Notes: generated by a model from the sequence alone, not told the origin. 64,000 nt of DNA from Deltaproteobacteria bacterium RIFOXYD12_FULL_56_24 (GCA_001799285.1 MGTD01000007.1:62001-126000), one strand, 5' to 3'; shown: positions 48,369-59,909, numbered from the stretch's first letter. Program-made: numbers and translations.

Positions 48369-50180
48369 ATGAATTTCATCAAACGCCTTGCCATCAAAAA
48401 CCAGATGCGGCTGCTTGTTTCCATTCCGGTTTTTTTCCTGGCTGTCCTTCTGGTGACTAACGGCGCGGAGCGCTACCGGACCATTACCCAGGCGACCAAG
48501 GTCAAGGAACTTGCCGTCATGGCCGGATTGATCACCGAGATCGCCCACGAAGCCCAGAAGGAGCGGGGCATGACCGCGGGATTTCTGGGCAGCCAGGGCA
48601 AGACCTTCGGCGACCGCCTGCCGGACCAGCGGCGTGAAACCGAGGCGCGTCTCACGGCGCTCAAAGAGTCCCTCGGCCATGCCAGCGCGGACAAGACCGA
48701 TGGGGAATTAGTGCATAAGCTGGCGGAAGCCCTGGCCGAAGCAGAAAAAATCTCCGCCATCCGGCAGCAGGTTGACACCCTGACCATCGCCGCGCCGGAG
48801 GCCATCTCCTTTTACACCAAAGTGATTCACCAGTTTCTGGGCACAATTCCCCTCATCGCCAGGAGTACTCCTGACGCAGGAACCATGCGAGCGCTCACCG
48901 CCTACTACAACTTTGTCGAGGCCAAGGAACGCATGGGCATCGAAAGAGCGGTGCTGAACAACACCTTTGCCAACGATCGTTTCGCCCTGGGGATGAACAA
49001 AAAATTCTTACAGATCCTCGCCGAGCAGTCATCCTTTTTGAATAACTTCCTGGCATTTTCCAATCAACCGGGCACAAAGGTTTACGAGGAAAAAATGAAG
49101 GCCCCTGTTGTCTCCGAGGTTGCCGCCATGGAGAACGAAACCCTGGCCAAGATTGCGGACAATGTTAGTGATGGTTTCGGGATCAATGCCGAACGCTGGT
49201 TTACGGCCATGACCGGCAAAATCGATCTGATGAAAGAAATTGAAACCCAGCTGGCGGAAGGAATTGTAAGCCAGGCGGAGAACGGCAGACGCGAGGCCCG
49301 GACCTCGTTGCTGATCACCACGGCGACAGCCTTGGTCGTTATCCTGCTCAGCATTTTTCTGGCCGCCTATCTTTCCGCCCTTATCGGCGGTGCCCTGGAG
49401 AGGATCAGTAATGCCCTGGATGAAGGGGCGGAGGAGGTTACCTCGGCGGCCGGCCAGGTCTCCTCGGTCAGTCAGTCTCTGGCGGACGGGGCCAGCAATC
49501 AGGCCGCCGCCATCGAGGAAACCTCCGCCTCTCTGGAAGAGATCTCCGCAGTGACCAAGCAGAACGCCGACAATGTCGGCCAGGCCGAGGTCCTGACTTC
49601 CGAGACGCGCAGGGTGATCGACACGGCCAATGGTTCCATGGACCAGCTCACCCAGTCCATGGCGGAAATCTCCCAGGCCAGCGAAGAGACCTCCAAGATT
49701 ATCAGAACCATTGATGAGATTGCCTTCCAAACCAATCTGCTGGCCCTGAACGCAGCGGTTGAGGCAGCGCGGGCCGGGGTGGCCGGGGCCGGTTTCGCCG
49801 TGGTGGCAGACGAGGTACGCAACCTGGCCATGCGGGCCTCAGAGGCGGCGAAGAATACCGCCGGGCTTATCGAGGGAACTGTGCAGAAGGTGCGGATCGG
49901 TGAAAATCTGGTGCTTGCCACCAACCGGTCATTCAAGGAAGTGGCCGAGAGTACCGGCAAGGTTGCCATGCTGATGAGCGAGATCACCACGGCTTCCCGG
50001 GAGCAGGCCACCGGAGTGGAACAGGTTAATCTGGCGGTTAACGAGCTGGATATGGTTACCCAGCAGAATGCAGCCACCGCAGAGGAAGCGGCCAGCGCCG
50101 CCGAAGAGCTGAGCGCCCAGGCGCATCAGATGCGCGGAACCGTAAGGATGCTGATCGCTCTGGTTCGGGGCGGCGGCTGA
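48369..50180 (+). CDS. Methyl-accepting chemotaxis protein with nitrate/nitrite-sensor (NIT)-like domain
   Basis: [25 protein letters not shown] hairpin [23 protein letters not shown]. Confidence 0.92.
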   Translation: MNFIKRLAIKNQMRLLVSIPVFFLAVLLVTNGAERYRTITQATKVKELAVMAGLITEIAHEAQKERGMTAGFLGSQGKTFGDRLPDQRRETEARLTALKESLGHASADKTDGELVHKLAEALAEAEKISAIRQQVDTLTIAAPEAISFYTKVIHQFLGTIPLIARSTPDAGTMRALTAYYNFVEAKERMGIERAVLNNTFANDRFALGMNKKFLQILAEQSSFLNNFLAFSNQPGTKVYEEKMKAPVVSEVAAMENETLAKIADNVSDGFGINAERWFTAMTGKIDLMKEIETQLAEGIVSQAENGRREARTSLLITTATALVVILLSIFLAAYLSALIGGALERISNALDEGAEEVTSAAGQVSSVSQSLADGASNQAAAIEETSASLEEISAVTKQNADNVGQAEVLTSETRRVIDTANGSMDQLTQSMAEISQASEETSKIIRTIDEIAFQTNLLALNAAVEAARAGVAGAGFAVVADEVRNLAMRASEAAKNTAGLIEGTVQKVRIGENLVLATNRSFKEVAESTGKVAMLMSEITTASREQATGVEQVNLAVNELDMVTQQNAATAEEAASAAEELSAQAHQMRGTVRMLIALVRGGG

Positions 50181-50192
50181 GTCATTTGCCGA

Positions 50193-50414
50193 TCAGCCGT
50201 TTTTTTTCCCCATTACCAGCAAAACGATGCCGCCCACCAACGCAACAGCTCCGACAATCGGCGGCAGCGGCAGGGTTTTCGTCTTCTCCGTCGTCATCTG
50301 AATCGGGCCGATATCGAGGACCTTCTCTCGAGTCGTATAGGTGATGCCTTGATAGGCAAAGGCTATGATCCCTATGGCGATGAGCACAATGGCTATCAAC
50401 ATGTTTGTTTTCAT
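50193..50414 (-). CDS. Small two-TM protein (DUF3185-like)
   Basis: MKTNMLIAIVLIAIGIIAFAYQGITYTTREKVLDIGPIQMTTEKTKTLPLPPIVGAVALVGGIVLLVMGKKNG. Confidence 0.75.
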   Translation of the reverse strand: MKTNMLIAIVLIAIGIIAFAYQGITYTTREKVLDIGPIQMTTEKTKTLPLPPIVGAVALVGGIVLLVMGKKNG

Positions 50415-50440
50415 TTCGTTCCTTTCTGTTGTCAACTTTG

Positions 50441-50539
50441 ATGAACTCGCAACAACCTGAAAAGTTTACAGGCCCACCACACAAAATCATACACTTACAC
50501 ATTAATACCCGTTGTAATCGTGGCTTTTTACGATTTCAA
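50441..50539 (-). mobile_element. D-type MITE-like element, 99 bp
   Basis: Reverse complement of the 41245-41343 copy; perfect 8-bp TSD caactttg (50433-50440 / 50540-50547). Confidence 0.9.
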
Positions 50540-50569
50540 CAACTTTGCATAAAACTCCTTTTCCGCAAA

Positions 50570-50714
50570 CTACCCCAGCCGCCCCTGAATAACATTGAGC
50601 AAAACCACAACAATAGCAACCACCAACAGGAGATGAAAAAACCTCCCATCGTGTAACTGCTGACCAGCCCCAGCGCCCAGAGAACTATCAATATCACGGA
50701 ATTGTCCGCAGCAT
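50570..50714 (-). pseudogene. Lmo0937-like small membrane protein, apparently double-frameshifted
   Basis: ATG with RBS ggaga; fragments MLRTI / VILIVLWALGLVSSYTMGGF / HLLLVVAIVVVLLNVIQGRLG* lie in successive frames. Confidence 0.6.
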
Positions 50715-50836
50715 ATGATTCTCCTTTTTTTGTCCGTCGGATAAGCCAAAGATTCGGTGCCGTCTCATGTGCTCCCCGGCGTAATTTCATGGAGCACCTG
50801 AGACTTGGCGGAAATCGGCCGCTTGAGCCTTTTTCC

Positions 50837-51379
50837 TTATTTAAGGCGCATGGAATTGGTGACCGATTTCACCCCTTTGACGCTGCGGGCAACTTCGACC
50901 GCCTTGTTGATGTCGGCCTGAGAATTGACAAAACCGCTCAACTGAACCACGCCCTTGGAGGTTTCGACGTTGATCTCGCTCGACTTCAGCGAACTCTCCT
51001 TAAGAATTGCCGCTTTTACCTTGGTGGTGATGACTGCGTCATCAATATACTCTCCGACGCTGCTCTCTTGCTTAAGGCGCATGGAATTGGTAACCGATTT
51101 CACCCCCTTGACGTTGCGGGCAACTTCGACCGCCTTGTTGATGTCGGCTTGAGAGTTGACAAAACCGCTCAACTGAACCACACCCTTGAAGGTTTCAACG
51201 TTGATCTCGCTCGACTTCAGTGAATCTTCTTTGAGAATTACCGCTTTTACCTTGGTGGTGATGGCCGTGTCATCAATATACTCTCCGGTTCCCTCATGCT
51301 TTGCCGTCGAGGCGCAGCCCAGAAAAGAAGCCAGCAGAATGAAGAGAAAAAAGCTCCCAAACAGATTGAATAGTTTCAT
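50837..51379 (-). CDS. Lipoprotein with two near-identical BON domains (OsmY-like)
   Basis: Lipobox ASFLGCAST; duplicated GEYIDDxxITTKVKAxILKExSLKSSEINVETxKGVVQLSGFVNSQADINKAVEVARxVKGVKSVTNSMRLK. Confidence 0.9.
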   Translation of the reverse strand: MKLFNLFGSFFLFILLASFLGCASTAKHEGTGEYIDDTAITTKVKAVILKEDSLKSSEINVETFKGVVQLSGFVNSQADINKAVEVARNVKGVKSVTNSMRLKQESSVGEYIDDAVITTKVKAAILKESSLKSSEINVETSKGVVQLSGFVNSQADINKAVEVARSVKGVKSVTNSMRLK

Positions 51380-51761
51380 AATGATTTTCCTTGTGGATTA
51401 TTAATTCAGTTTTTGCTCTTCCCGATCACCTGCCCGGCAAACCCTGTTTTTCTCTCCCGGAGTGGCGCAGAGGCAGTCCCGAATCGCAGGACAGGTTGAC
51501 GGTAAACACGAGGGCAATTTCTCTTGATTTTCATGCTGCCGGGAAAGATAGCTTCCGGTTTCGCTCACTCCATGCTCAGCCGATTCATGCTCGTTTCCAC
51601 ATTGTTTTTTCCTCCTTTATAGGTTAGCTGATCTTGCAAATTCTCTCCCTGATAACAATCATGGTATCACAAGGTCCGTGCAAAAAGGTCAACCCTTAGG
51701 CGAAAAAAAGGGGGAAACCCTGGCAGGCCTCCCCCTTGCATGACATTTTTTTGGCTGCGAC

Positions 51762-53234
51762 TTACAAAATGGCTTTCATCGCCCCCATGTAGGAGCGCAG
51801 CTCCGCACCGATCTCCTCGACCCCGGTGTAGCGGATCGCCTCGTTGACTTGCACCAGTTCCACGTTGCTCACTCCGTTATCCTTGACGCTCAACCCCTTG
51901 CCGATCACCTCAGTGTCGATCTTCTTCATGAACTTGGCCAGCATGGGCACGGCGGCGTGGGCAAAGAGGTAGCAGCCGTACTCGGCGGTATCGGAGATGA
52001 CCACGTTCATCTCATAGAGCTTCTTGCGGGCGATGAGGTTGGCGATGAGCGGCACCTCATGCAGCGACTCGTAATAGGCGGACTCCTCCTTGATTCCGGC
52101 GGAAACCATGGTGTCGAAGGCCAGCTCGACCCCGGCCTTGACCATGGCCACCATGAGGATACCGTGGTCAAAGTATTCCTGCTCGCTGATCTTCTTTTTG
52201 GTGGAGGTGGACTTCTCGAAAGCGGTTTTGCCGGTGGCCGCCCGCCATTTGAGAAGGTTCTTGTCGTTATTGGCCCAGTCCTCCATCATGGTTTTCGAGA
52301 AGTGGCCGCTCATGATGTCGTCCATGTGCTTGGCAAAAAGAGGGGCCAGGATATCCTTGAGCTCCTCGGCAAGATCAAAGGCCCTGATCTTGGCCGGATT
52401 GGCGAGGCGGTCCAGCATGTTGGTGATGCCGCCGTGCTTAAGGGCCTCGGTGATGGTCTCCCAGCCGTACTGGACGAGCTTGGAGGCATAGCCGCTCTCG
52501 ACCCCCTTTTCGATCATCTTGTCGTAGCAGAGCAGGGAACCTGCCTGGAGCATGCCGCAGAGGATGGTCTGCTCGCCCATCAGGTCGGATTTGACCTCGG
52601 CGACAAAGGAGGATTCCAGCACCCCGGCCCGGTCGCCGCCGGTGCCGCAGGCATAAGCCTTGGCCTGCTCCCAGCCCTTGCCCTGGGGGTCGTTGGCGCG
52701 ATGCACGGCAATCAGGGTGGGCACGCCGAAGCCGCGCTTGTACTCCTCCCGCACCTCGGTGCCGGGGGACTTGGGGGCCACCATGATAACCGTAAGATCC
52801 TTGCGGATCTGCATCCCCTCTTCCACGATGTTAAAGCCGTGGGAGTAGGAGAGGGTCGCCCCTTTTTTCATCAGGGGCATGATGGCGGAAACCACCTTGG
52901 TGTGCTGCTTGTCCGGGGTCAGGTTGATGACCAGGTCGGCCTTGGGAATCAGCTGTTCGGGGGTGCCCACGGTAAAACCGTTGTCCGTGGCATTTTTGAA
53001 GGACTGCCGTTTGGTCTTGATCGCTTCCTCACGCAGGACGTAGGAGACATTCAGGCCGCTGTCCCGAAGATTCAAACCCTGGTGCAGCCCCTGGGCGCCG
53101 CAGCCGACGATGACGATCTTCTTGCCCTTGAGCGCCTCGACTCCGTTGAACTCGGAAGAGTCCATGAAGCGGCACTGACCAAGCTCCTCAAGCTGCAAAC
53201 GCAGCGGCAGGCTGTTGAAGTAATTCTCTCCCAT
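51762..53234 (-). CDS. ilvC: Ketol-acid reductoisomerase (long, class II form)
   Basis: 490 aa; [31 protein letters not shown]; divergent from ilvY. Confidence 0.96.
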   Translation of the reverse strand: MGENYFNSLPLRLQLEELGQCRFMDSSEFNGVEALKGKKIVIVGCGAQGLHQGLNLRDSGLNVSYVLREEAIKTKRQSFKNATDNGFTVGTPEQLIPKADLVINLTPDKQHTKVVSAIMPLMKKGATLSYSHGFNIVEEGMQIRKDLTVIMVAPKSPGTEVREEYKRGFGVPTLIAVHRANDPQGKGWEQAKAYACGTGGDRAGVLESSFVAEVKSDLMGEQTILCGMLQAGSLLCYDKMIEKGVESGYASKLVQYGWETITEALKHGGITNMLDRLANPAKIRAFDLAEELKDILAPLFAKHMDDIMSGHFSKTMMEDWANNDKNLLKWRAATGKTAFEKSTSTKKKISEQEYFDHGILMVAMVKAGVELAFDTMVSAGIKEESAYYESLHEVPLIANLIARKKLYEMNVVISDTAEYGCYLFAHAAVPMLAKFMKKIDTEVIGKGLSVKDNGVSNVELVQVNEAIRYTGVEEIGAELRSYMGAMKAIL

Positions 53235-53336
53235 GATGTTCTCCTTATCGTCTTGGAAATATGATTTTCTTACTTGCTTCCGAGAACTATCATAGCGGTA
53301 TTTTCTGTTGCGTCAAGTGACTTGTTCGCGATATTG

Positions 53337-53355
53337 TGTTGCAAAAATTGCAACA
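53337..53355. promoter_or_regulatory. Putative IlvY operator
   Basis: Perfect inverted repeat TGTTGCA-AAAAT-TGCAACA in the ilvY-ilvC divergent promoter region. Confidence 0.6.
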
Positions 53356-53369
53356 ACCGGAGAGTGCCC

Positions 53370-54245
53370 ATGGACATTGAAGAACTGAAGCTCTTTCGCC
53401 ACCTGGCCGAATCCCTGCATTTCGGCAAAACCAGCCGGGCCCGGCATGTGACGCCCTCGGCCCTGACCCGCACCATCCAGCGCCTTGAGGCGGAAGTAGG
53501 GGAGCGGCTCTTTGACCGGGACAAGCGCTCGGTACGGCTAACCAAGGCAGGCGAGGCCATGAGGCAGTACGCCGAGGAGACCATCACCCGCTGGCAGGAG
53601 CTGAAAAACAGCCTTGCCGATGATGGCGCTCTGCACGGCGACATCTCCCTCTACTGCTCGGTGACCGCCGCCTACTCCATCCTGCCTGGCATCTTGGGCC
53701 GATTCCGCAAGACTTGCCCCGAGGTGCAGATCAAGCTCCAGACCGGCGATGCGGCCCAGGGGCTGACCCGGCTCCGTAACGGCGAGGTGGAGGTGATCAT
53801 CGACGCCCTGCCGGATAAACAGGCCGGCGGCCTGGAGTTCCGGCAGCTCACCGAAACGCCCCTGGTCTTCATCGCGCCCCTGGCCTTTCCCGAAACCGTT
53901 ATTTATGAAGGCCCGGAGATCGACTGGCGCAAAACCCCGGTTATCATGGCCGAGCAGGGCTTAAGCCGGGAACGGCTCGACCGCTGGTTTGCCACAAAAA
54001 AGATCCTGCCCAACATCTACGCCCAGGTGGCGGGCAACGAGGCGATCATCGCCATGGTCAGCCTGGGCTGCGGGGTCGGGGTGGTGCCCAGGTTGGTCTT
54101 GGAGAAAAGCCCGCTCCAAGCACAGATCACCGTACTCACTATCTCCCCCGCGCTGGCGCCGTTCGCGCTGGGGGTCTGCACGGTGAAAAAAAATCTGCGC
54201 AACCCAAAAATTTTGGCCTTCTGGGAGATCGCCGACTCACGGTGA
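53370..54245 (+). CDS. ilvY: LysR-family regulator IlvY
   Basis: MDIEELKLFRHLAESLHFGKTSRARHVTPSALTRTIQRLE; divergent from ilvC. Confidence 0.92.
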   Translation: MDIEELKLFRHLAESLHFGKTSRARHVTPSALTRTIQRLEAEVGERLFDRDKRSVRLTKAGEAMRQYAEETITRWQELKNSLADDGALHGDISLYCSVTAAYSILPGILGRFRKTCPEVQIKLQTGDAAQGLTRLRNGEVEVIIDALPDKQAGGLEFRQLTETPLVFIAPLAFPETVIYEGPEIDWRKTPVIMAEQGLSRERLDRWFATKKILPNIYAQVAGNEAIIAMVSLGCGVGVVPRLVLEKSPLQAQITVLTISPALAPFALGVCTVKKNLRNPKILAFWEIADSR

Positions 54246-54276
54246 GGGTATTGCCCCGCTGCCGCAGGTAATGCTG

Positions 54277-54405
54277 ATGGACTCACAACAACTCATTTTT
54301 TAACGCAGAGGCGCAAAGTCGCAAAATTTTAATCCTTTTATTTCAACATGTTGCCTTTGCGCCTCTGCGTCTTGGCGTTACGTTTTTCAGTTGTTACACG
54401 ATCAT
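54277..54405 (-). mobile_element. C-type MITE-like element, 129 bp
   Basis: Reverse-complement homologue of 41108-41236, same length; flanks taatgctg / caatactg (6/8). Confidence 0.75.
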
Positions 54406-54554
54406 CAATACTGCCCCGTTTTTCTAGTATTGACAATCTGTTAGGCGTATGAGATGTTTTGAAACCAGCTTGGGTCGGCGATGTTTTTCGGATTGCCGGA
54501 AAGACAGGGAATGCGGTACCCGGAATTTACCGTCCAAAAACAAAGAGGTCGCAC

Positions 54555-57500
54555 ATGAATAATTCCCTGGACCGCCGGATGTTGCTGGCTGCCCTTGGCG
54601 CATCGGCTACTTCCCTGCTGCTCGCAGGCCTGGCGGCCGCGCTGCTTCCCGGCTCATCATGGCTGGTCTGGCCGGGCGTCGCCCTGGCCGCAGCCGGAGC
54701 CGCAACGCTGCTTGCCCGCTGGCTGGTCCGCCCGCTTCAGGCAGAAGCCGCGCAACAGACGGCCTGGCAGCAGACCCTGACCGATGACCTGCGCCAGGCC
54801 CATCTCCAAGTTGCCGAGCTGGTCCGTTATCTCCACGCTATCCCCACCCCGGTCCAGGTGGTGGACCGCGATCTCAACATCCGCTTCGTCAACCAAGCCG
54901 GGGCGCGGGCCGCCCGCCTGGCCGTGGGCCAGTGCATCGGCAGAAAGTGCCACGACCTTTTCCATACCCGCGATTGCCAGAGCGACCGTTGCAAGGTGGT
55001 GCGGGCCATGGTCCAGAACCGGGTGCTCACCGGGGAAAATATCATCATCACCCCCAGGGGTGAAACCCATTACCGCTACACCGCCGCCCCGCTCAAGGAC
55101 GACGACGGTCGGATCATCGGGGCGGTAGAGTACATCGTGGATATCCGCGACGAAATAAAGGTGGTGGAGATGGCCGAGGCTGTTTCCCAAGGCAACTATG
55201 ACATCGTCATCCCGCCCCGCTCTGAGGATGACCGGTTGAGTTACGCCTTGAACCGGATGGCCGCCACCCTCCGCGACCTGGGCGGCAAACAGGAAACGGT
55301 TCACTGGCTGGCCGAGGGCACGGCTGCGGTGAGCGACCGACTCCACGGCCAGCATGACCTGCTCACCCTGGCCCACAACATTCTGGAGGTATTGGTCGAG
55401 GTGATCGATGCCCAGGCCGCAGTCTTTTACCTGGCCCAGGACGATGACACCCTGCGGCTGCTCAAGGCTTACGGGGCGGACGAAGCGGTGGAGGCCCGGC
55501 CGCTGATCAGCCGCGGCCATGGCATTATCGGCCGGGCGCTGCACCAGGGCAAGGCCTTGGTGATGAACGATCTGCCGGTCGGCTACCTGAAAATTTCCTC
55601 CAGCCTTGGCGAAGCCGATGCCGCCGGGGTGGTGATCGCTCCCATCTACTTTGAAAACCAACTGCTGGCCGTGATTGAACTGGGCCGGCACAAGCCCTTC
55701 ACCCCCAGGGAAGAGCTCCTGCTCGACCGGGTGATGGAGAATATCGGAGTGGCGATCCACACCACCGAGGCTCGACTGGAACTGGACCGCCTCTTGAAAA
55801 CCACCCAGGAGCAATCGGAAAGGCTTCAGGTCCAGCAGGAAGAATTGCAGCAAACCAACGAGGAGTTGCAGGAACAGGCCCGCACCCTCTCCATTTCCGA
55901 GGAGCAGTTGCAGACCCAGCAGGAAGAGTTGCGGGTATCAAACGAAGAACTGGAAGAACGATCCAAGGCGCTGTCCGCCAAAAACGAGGAGATCGAGACC
56001 TCCAACCGGGGCTTGCTCCGGGCACGGCAGGATCTGGAGGAAAAGGCCAAGGCTCTGGAGGTCTCCGGTCGCTACAAGTCGGAGTTCCTGGCCAACATGA
56101 GCCATGAACTCCGCACCCCCTTGAACAGCATCCTCATCCTCTCCCAGCTGCTGGCCGCCAACAAGGAGGCTAACCTGCTGCCCAGGCAGGTAGAATTCGC
56201 CGCCACCATCCACAACTCCGGCTCCGATCTGCTTAACCTGATCAACGAAGTGCTGGATCTCTCCAAGATCGAGGCGGGCCGGATGGAGGTCAACCCGGAG
56301 GAGATCTCCCTGGACAATTTGCTTTCTTCGCTGCTCACTCCTTTCCGGCCCCTGGCTGACCAGAAAAAGATCGGCTTGAACCTGGTGCGGGAAGACAACG
56401 TCCCGGTGATGATTTTTTCCGATGATGCCCGCCTGCGTCAGATCATGAAAAATCTGCTTTCCAACGCCTTCAAGTTCACCGAGCATGGCGCGGTTGAGCT
56501 CACCGTAGGACGGCCCGCGGCCGGCGCCCTGCCCATGGAACTGCGGGATGTCCGCCCGGAGGCGGCCATTTTCTTCCGGGTGAGCGACAGCGGCATCGGG
56601 ATTCCCGACGACAAGCTTGAGATTGTTTTCGAGGCCTTCAAGCAGGCGGACGGAACCACCAGCCGCAAGTTCGGCGGCACCGGCCTGGGACTTTCCATCT
56701 CCCGGGAGCTGGCCCGCTTCCTGGGTGGCGTCTTAACCGTGGAAAGCGAGGAAGGCGTCGGCAGTGCCTTTACCCTCTGGCTACCGGAACGGTTCAAGGG
56801 TGCCCGGCAGGAAGCCTCTGCGGTCGCAGCCCCTGCCCCGTTGGCCCCAAAAAAAATCCAACGGCCAACGGTGGATCGGGCCAAGACCAAACCCGCTCCT
56901 GCCGCAGTGCCGGAGAAGATCGGGCCGCCACCGGAGCCCGCCGGCAAGCTGGTTCGCGATGACCGCCGCCTGCTTAAATGCGACGATAAGAGCCTGCTCA
57001 TCGTTGAGGATGATCCGGCCTTTGCCGCCCTGCTCCTCGATCTGGCCAGGGAAAAGGGCTACAAGGGGCTGGTAGCCGAAGACGGAGAAACCGGCCTCCA
57101 TCTGGCCGACTACTACCGGCCCAGCGCGGTGCTGCTCGATATGGGGCTACCCGGCATCAGCGGCAAGGAGGTGCTGGAACGGCTCAAGAACAACCCGGAA
57201 ACCCGCCATATTCCGGTCCAGTTCATTTCGGCCAGCGACCAGTCCTCCGACATCATGCAGCTGGGCGCCATCGGCTATCTGACCAAGCCGGTCAGCGTGG
57301 AAAAGCTGGAACAGGTTTTCGGCCGGATCGAAAAACTGGTGGAAAGGCCGATGAAAAAGCTGCTGATCGTGGAGGACGACCTGGTCCAGCGCCAGGCGAT
57401 CAAGGCTCTGATCGGCAACGGCGATGTTATTGTGGAGGAGGCCGCCACCGGCGAGGAAGCGTACCGTCTGCTGCTGGCCGAGCATTTTGACTGCATCATT

Positions 57501-58157
57501 CTGGATCTGGGCTTGGGAGACATGTCCGGCTTTGACCTGCTCGCCCGGATCAAGGACAATCCGGAGATCGCCCGGATTCCGGTGGTCATTTATACCGGCA
57601 AGGAACTCGACAAGGATGAGGAAGAGCGGCTCCAGCAGTATGCCAACTCCATCATCATCAAGGGCGCCCGGTCGCCGGAGCGGCTCCTTGATGAAACCAC
57701 GCTCTTTCTCCACCGGGTAGAAAAAAACCTGCCCAGGGAGCAACAAGAGATCCTGAACACCCTCCACGACCGGGAATCCGCCCTCAATGGCCGGACCATC
57801 CTGCTGACGGACGACGATATGCGCAACGTTTTTGCCCTCTCCAGTGTGCTGGAGGAACAGGGCCTCGCAATCGTGGTGGCCAAAAACGGCCTGGAAGCCC
57901 TGGAAAAACTGGCCGCCCATCCGGAGATCAACCTGGTGCTGATGGACATCATGATGCCGGAAATGGACGGCTACGAGGCGATCCGCCGGATCAGGAAAGA
58001 CCCCAAACATCGCAACCTGCCGATCATCGCCCTCACCGCCAAGGCCATGCGGGGCGACCGGGACAAATGCCTCCAGGCCGGGGCCAGCGATTACCTGGCC
58101 AAGCCGATTGATCCGGAAAAACTGGTGTCTCTGCTGCGGGTCTGGTTATACCGATGA
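54555..58157 (+). CDS. Hybrid sensor histidine kinase (TM, PAS, GAF, HisKA, HATPase, three REC domains)
   Basis: FLANMSHELRTPLNSILILSQLL, GGTGLGLSISRELARFLGG, REC segments LLIVEDDPAFAALL, LLIVEDDLVQRQAIK, ILLTDDDMRNVFAL. Confidence 0.94.
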   Translation: MNNSLDRRMLLAALGASATSLLLAGLAAALLPGSSWLVWPGVALAAAGAATLLARWLVRPLQAEAAQQTAWQQTLTDDLRQAHLQVAELVRYLHAIPTPVQVVDRDLNIRFVNQAGARAARLAVGQCIGRKCHDLFHTRDCQSDRCKVVRAMVQNRVLTGENIIITPRGETHYRYTAAPLKDDDGRIIGAVEYIVDIRDEIKVVEMAEAVSQGNYDIVIPPRSEDDRLSYALNRMAATLRDLGGKQETVHWLAEGTAAVSDRLHGQHDLLTLAHNILEVLVEVIDAQAAVFYLAQDDDTLRLLKAYGADEAVEARPLISRGHGIIGRALHQGKALVMNDLPVGYLKISSSLGEADAAGVVIAPIYFENQLLAVIELGRHKPFTPREELLLDRVMENIGVAIHTTEARLELDRLLKTTQEQSERLQVQQEELQQTNEELQEQARTLSISEEQLQTQQEELRVSNEELEERSKALSAKNEEIETSNRGLLRARQDLEEKAKALEVSGRYKSEFLANMSHELRTPLNSILILSQLLAANKEANLLPRQVEFAATIHNSGSDLLNLINEVLDLSKIEAGRMEVNPEEISLDNLLSSLLTPFRPLADQKKIGLNLVREDNVPVMIFSDDARLRQIMKNLLSNAFKFTEHGAVELTVGRPAAGALPMELRDVRPEAAIFFRVSDSGIGIPDDKLEIVFEAFKQADGTTSRKFGGTGLGLSISRELARFLGGVLTVESEEGVGSAFTLWLPERFKGARQEASAVAAPAPLAPKKIQRPTVDRAKTKPAPAAVPEKIGPPPEPAGKLVRDDRRLLKCDDKSLLIVEDDPAFAALLLDLAREKGYKGLVAEDGETGLHLADYYRPSAVLLDMGLPGISGKEVLERLKNNPETRHIPVQFISASDQSSDIMQLGAIGYLTKPVSVEKLEQVFGRIEKLVERPMKKLLIVEDDLVQRQAIKALIGNGDVIVEEAATGEEAYRLLLAEHFDCIILDLGLGDMSGFDLLARIKDNPEIARIPVVIYTGKELDKDEEERLQQYANSIIIKGARSPERLLDETTLFLHRVEKNLPREQQEILNTLHDRESALNGRTILLTDDDMRNVFALSSVLEEQGLAIVVAKNGLEALEKLAAHPEINLVLMDIMMPEMDGYEAIRRIRKDPKHRNLPIIALTAKAMRGDRDKCLQAGASDYLAKPIDPEKLVSLLRVWLYR

Positions 58158-58474
58158 GTAACCGTCCAGCAGCACCACATCTTCGGACGATCGGCCCGGC
58201 TTACGTAACCAATCAGGGGGTAAGCCCACAAAGGTCAAATAACCACGGAACAAGCGGTCACAGGGTGCCGCAGGTTGCGGCAAGCGGGCTGGCGATGCGT
58301 ACTTTTGTACGTGAGCCGGACCGATCGCTGCAAGATGTGGTGCCCTGTGATCGCTTACCGGCTTACGGACACGAGGTACGCAGCGCCGGTCCGCTTGTCC
58401 AAATCTGCACCACTGCTGAACGGTTACAGTTCGGCGGTTTTGGTACCTTGGCGACCGCCCCGGTGAACGGTTAC
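58157..58474 (+). mobile_element. B-like MITE element (~156 bp without the nested copy), interrupted by an A-type copy
   Basis: aGTAACCGTCCAGCAGCACCACATCT...CTGCTGAACGGTTAC...GGTGAACGGTTAC; flanks taccgatg (58149-58156) / tatcgatg (58475-58482), 7/8. Confidence 0.85.
58205..58358 (-). mobile_element. A-type MITE-like element, 154 bp, nested
   Basis: GTAACCAATCAGGGG...CCCTGTGATCGCTTAC; perfect 8-bp TSD cggcttac (58197-58204 / 58359-58366); differs from the 48107 copy at about five positions. Confidence 0.95.
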
Positions 58475-58479
58475 TATCG

Positions 58480-59319
<840 letters not shown>

Positions 59320-59321
59320 TA

Positions 59322-59909
59322 ATGACCAGGCCTTCGAAACGGGTTCCTTACGAAGCCGTGGTGATCGGAGTTTCAGCCGGCGGCCTGCACGCGCTGCGCG
59401 CCATCCTGCCCCGGTTGCCGAAAAATTTTCCGGTGCCGGTGGTCGTGGTCCAGCACCGGGGGGCGGATAGCGATGGTTTTTTCGCCGAGTACCTGGACCA
59501 GCGCTGCTTGGTGCAGGTCAAAGAGGCGGAGGAAAAGGAGGAGGCGGCGCCGGGCACGGTTTATCTGGCCCCGGCCAATTATCACCTGCTCCTGGAGGAT
59601 GACCGGACCTTTTCTCTGACCCTGGAAAGCCGAGTCCGCTTCGCCCGACCCTCCATCGATGTGCTGTTCGAGAGCGCAGCGGATGTGTACGGCGCCAACC
59701 TGATCGGCATTATCCTGACCGGGGCCAACGACGACGGCAGCCGCGGCCTGGCCACCATCAAAAAGCGGGGCGGCCTGGCGGTGGTCCAGGATCCGGTCGG
59801 CGCCGAGGTGGATACCATGCCCAAGGCCGCGCTCCAGGCGGCCAAGGTTGATTTCGTCCTGCCCCTGGCCGCCATAGGCCAATTTTTAGCCAATCTGTAC
59901 GAGGAATGA
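59322..59909 (+). CDS. cheB: CheB-type methylesterase domain protein
   Basis: VVIGVSAGGLHALRAILPRLP, VQHRGADSDGFFAEYL, IGIILTGANDDGSRGLATIKKRGG. Confidence 0.93.
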   Translation: MTRPSKRVPYEAVVIGVSAGGLHALRAILPRLPKNFPVPVVVVQHRGADSDGFFAEYLDQRCLVQVKEAEEKEEAAPGTVYLAPANYHLLLEDDRTFSLTLESRVRFARPSIDVLFESAADVYGANLIGIILTGANDDGSRGLATIKKRGGLAVVQDPVGAEVDTMPKAALQAAKVDFVLPLAAIGQFLANLYEE

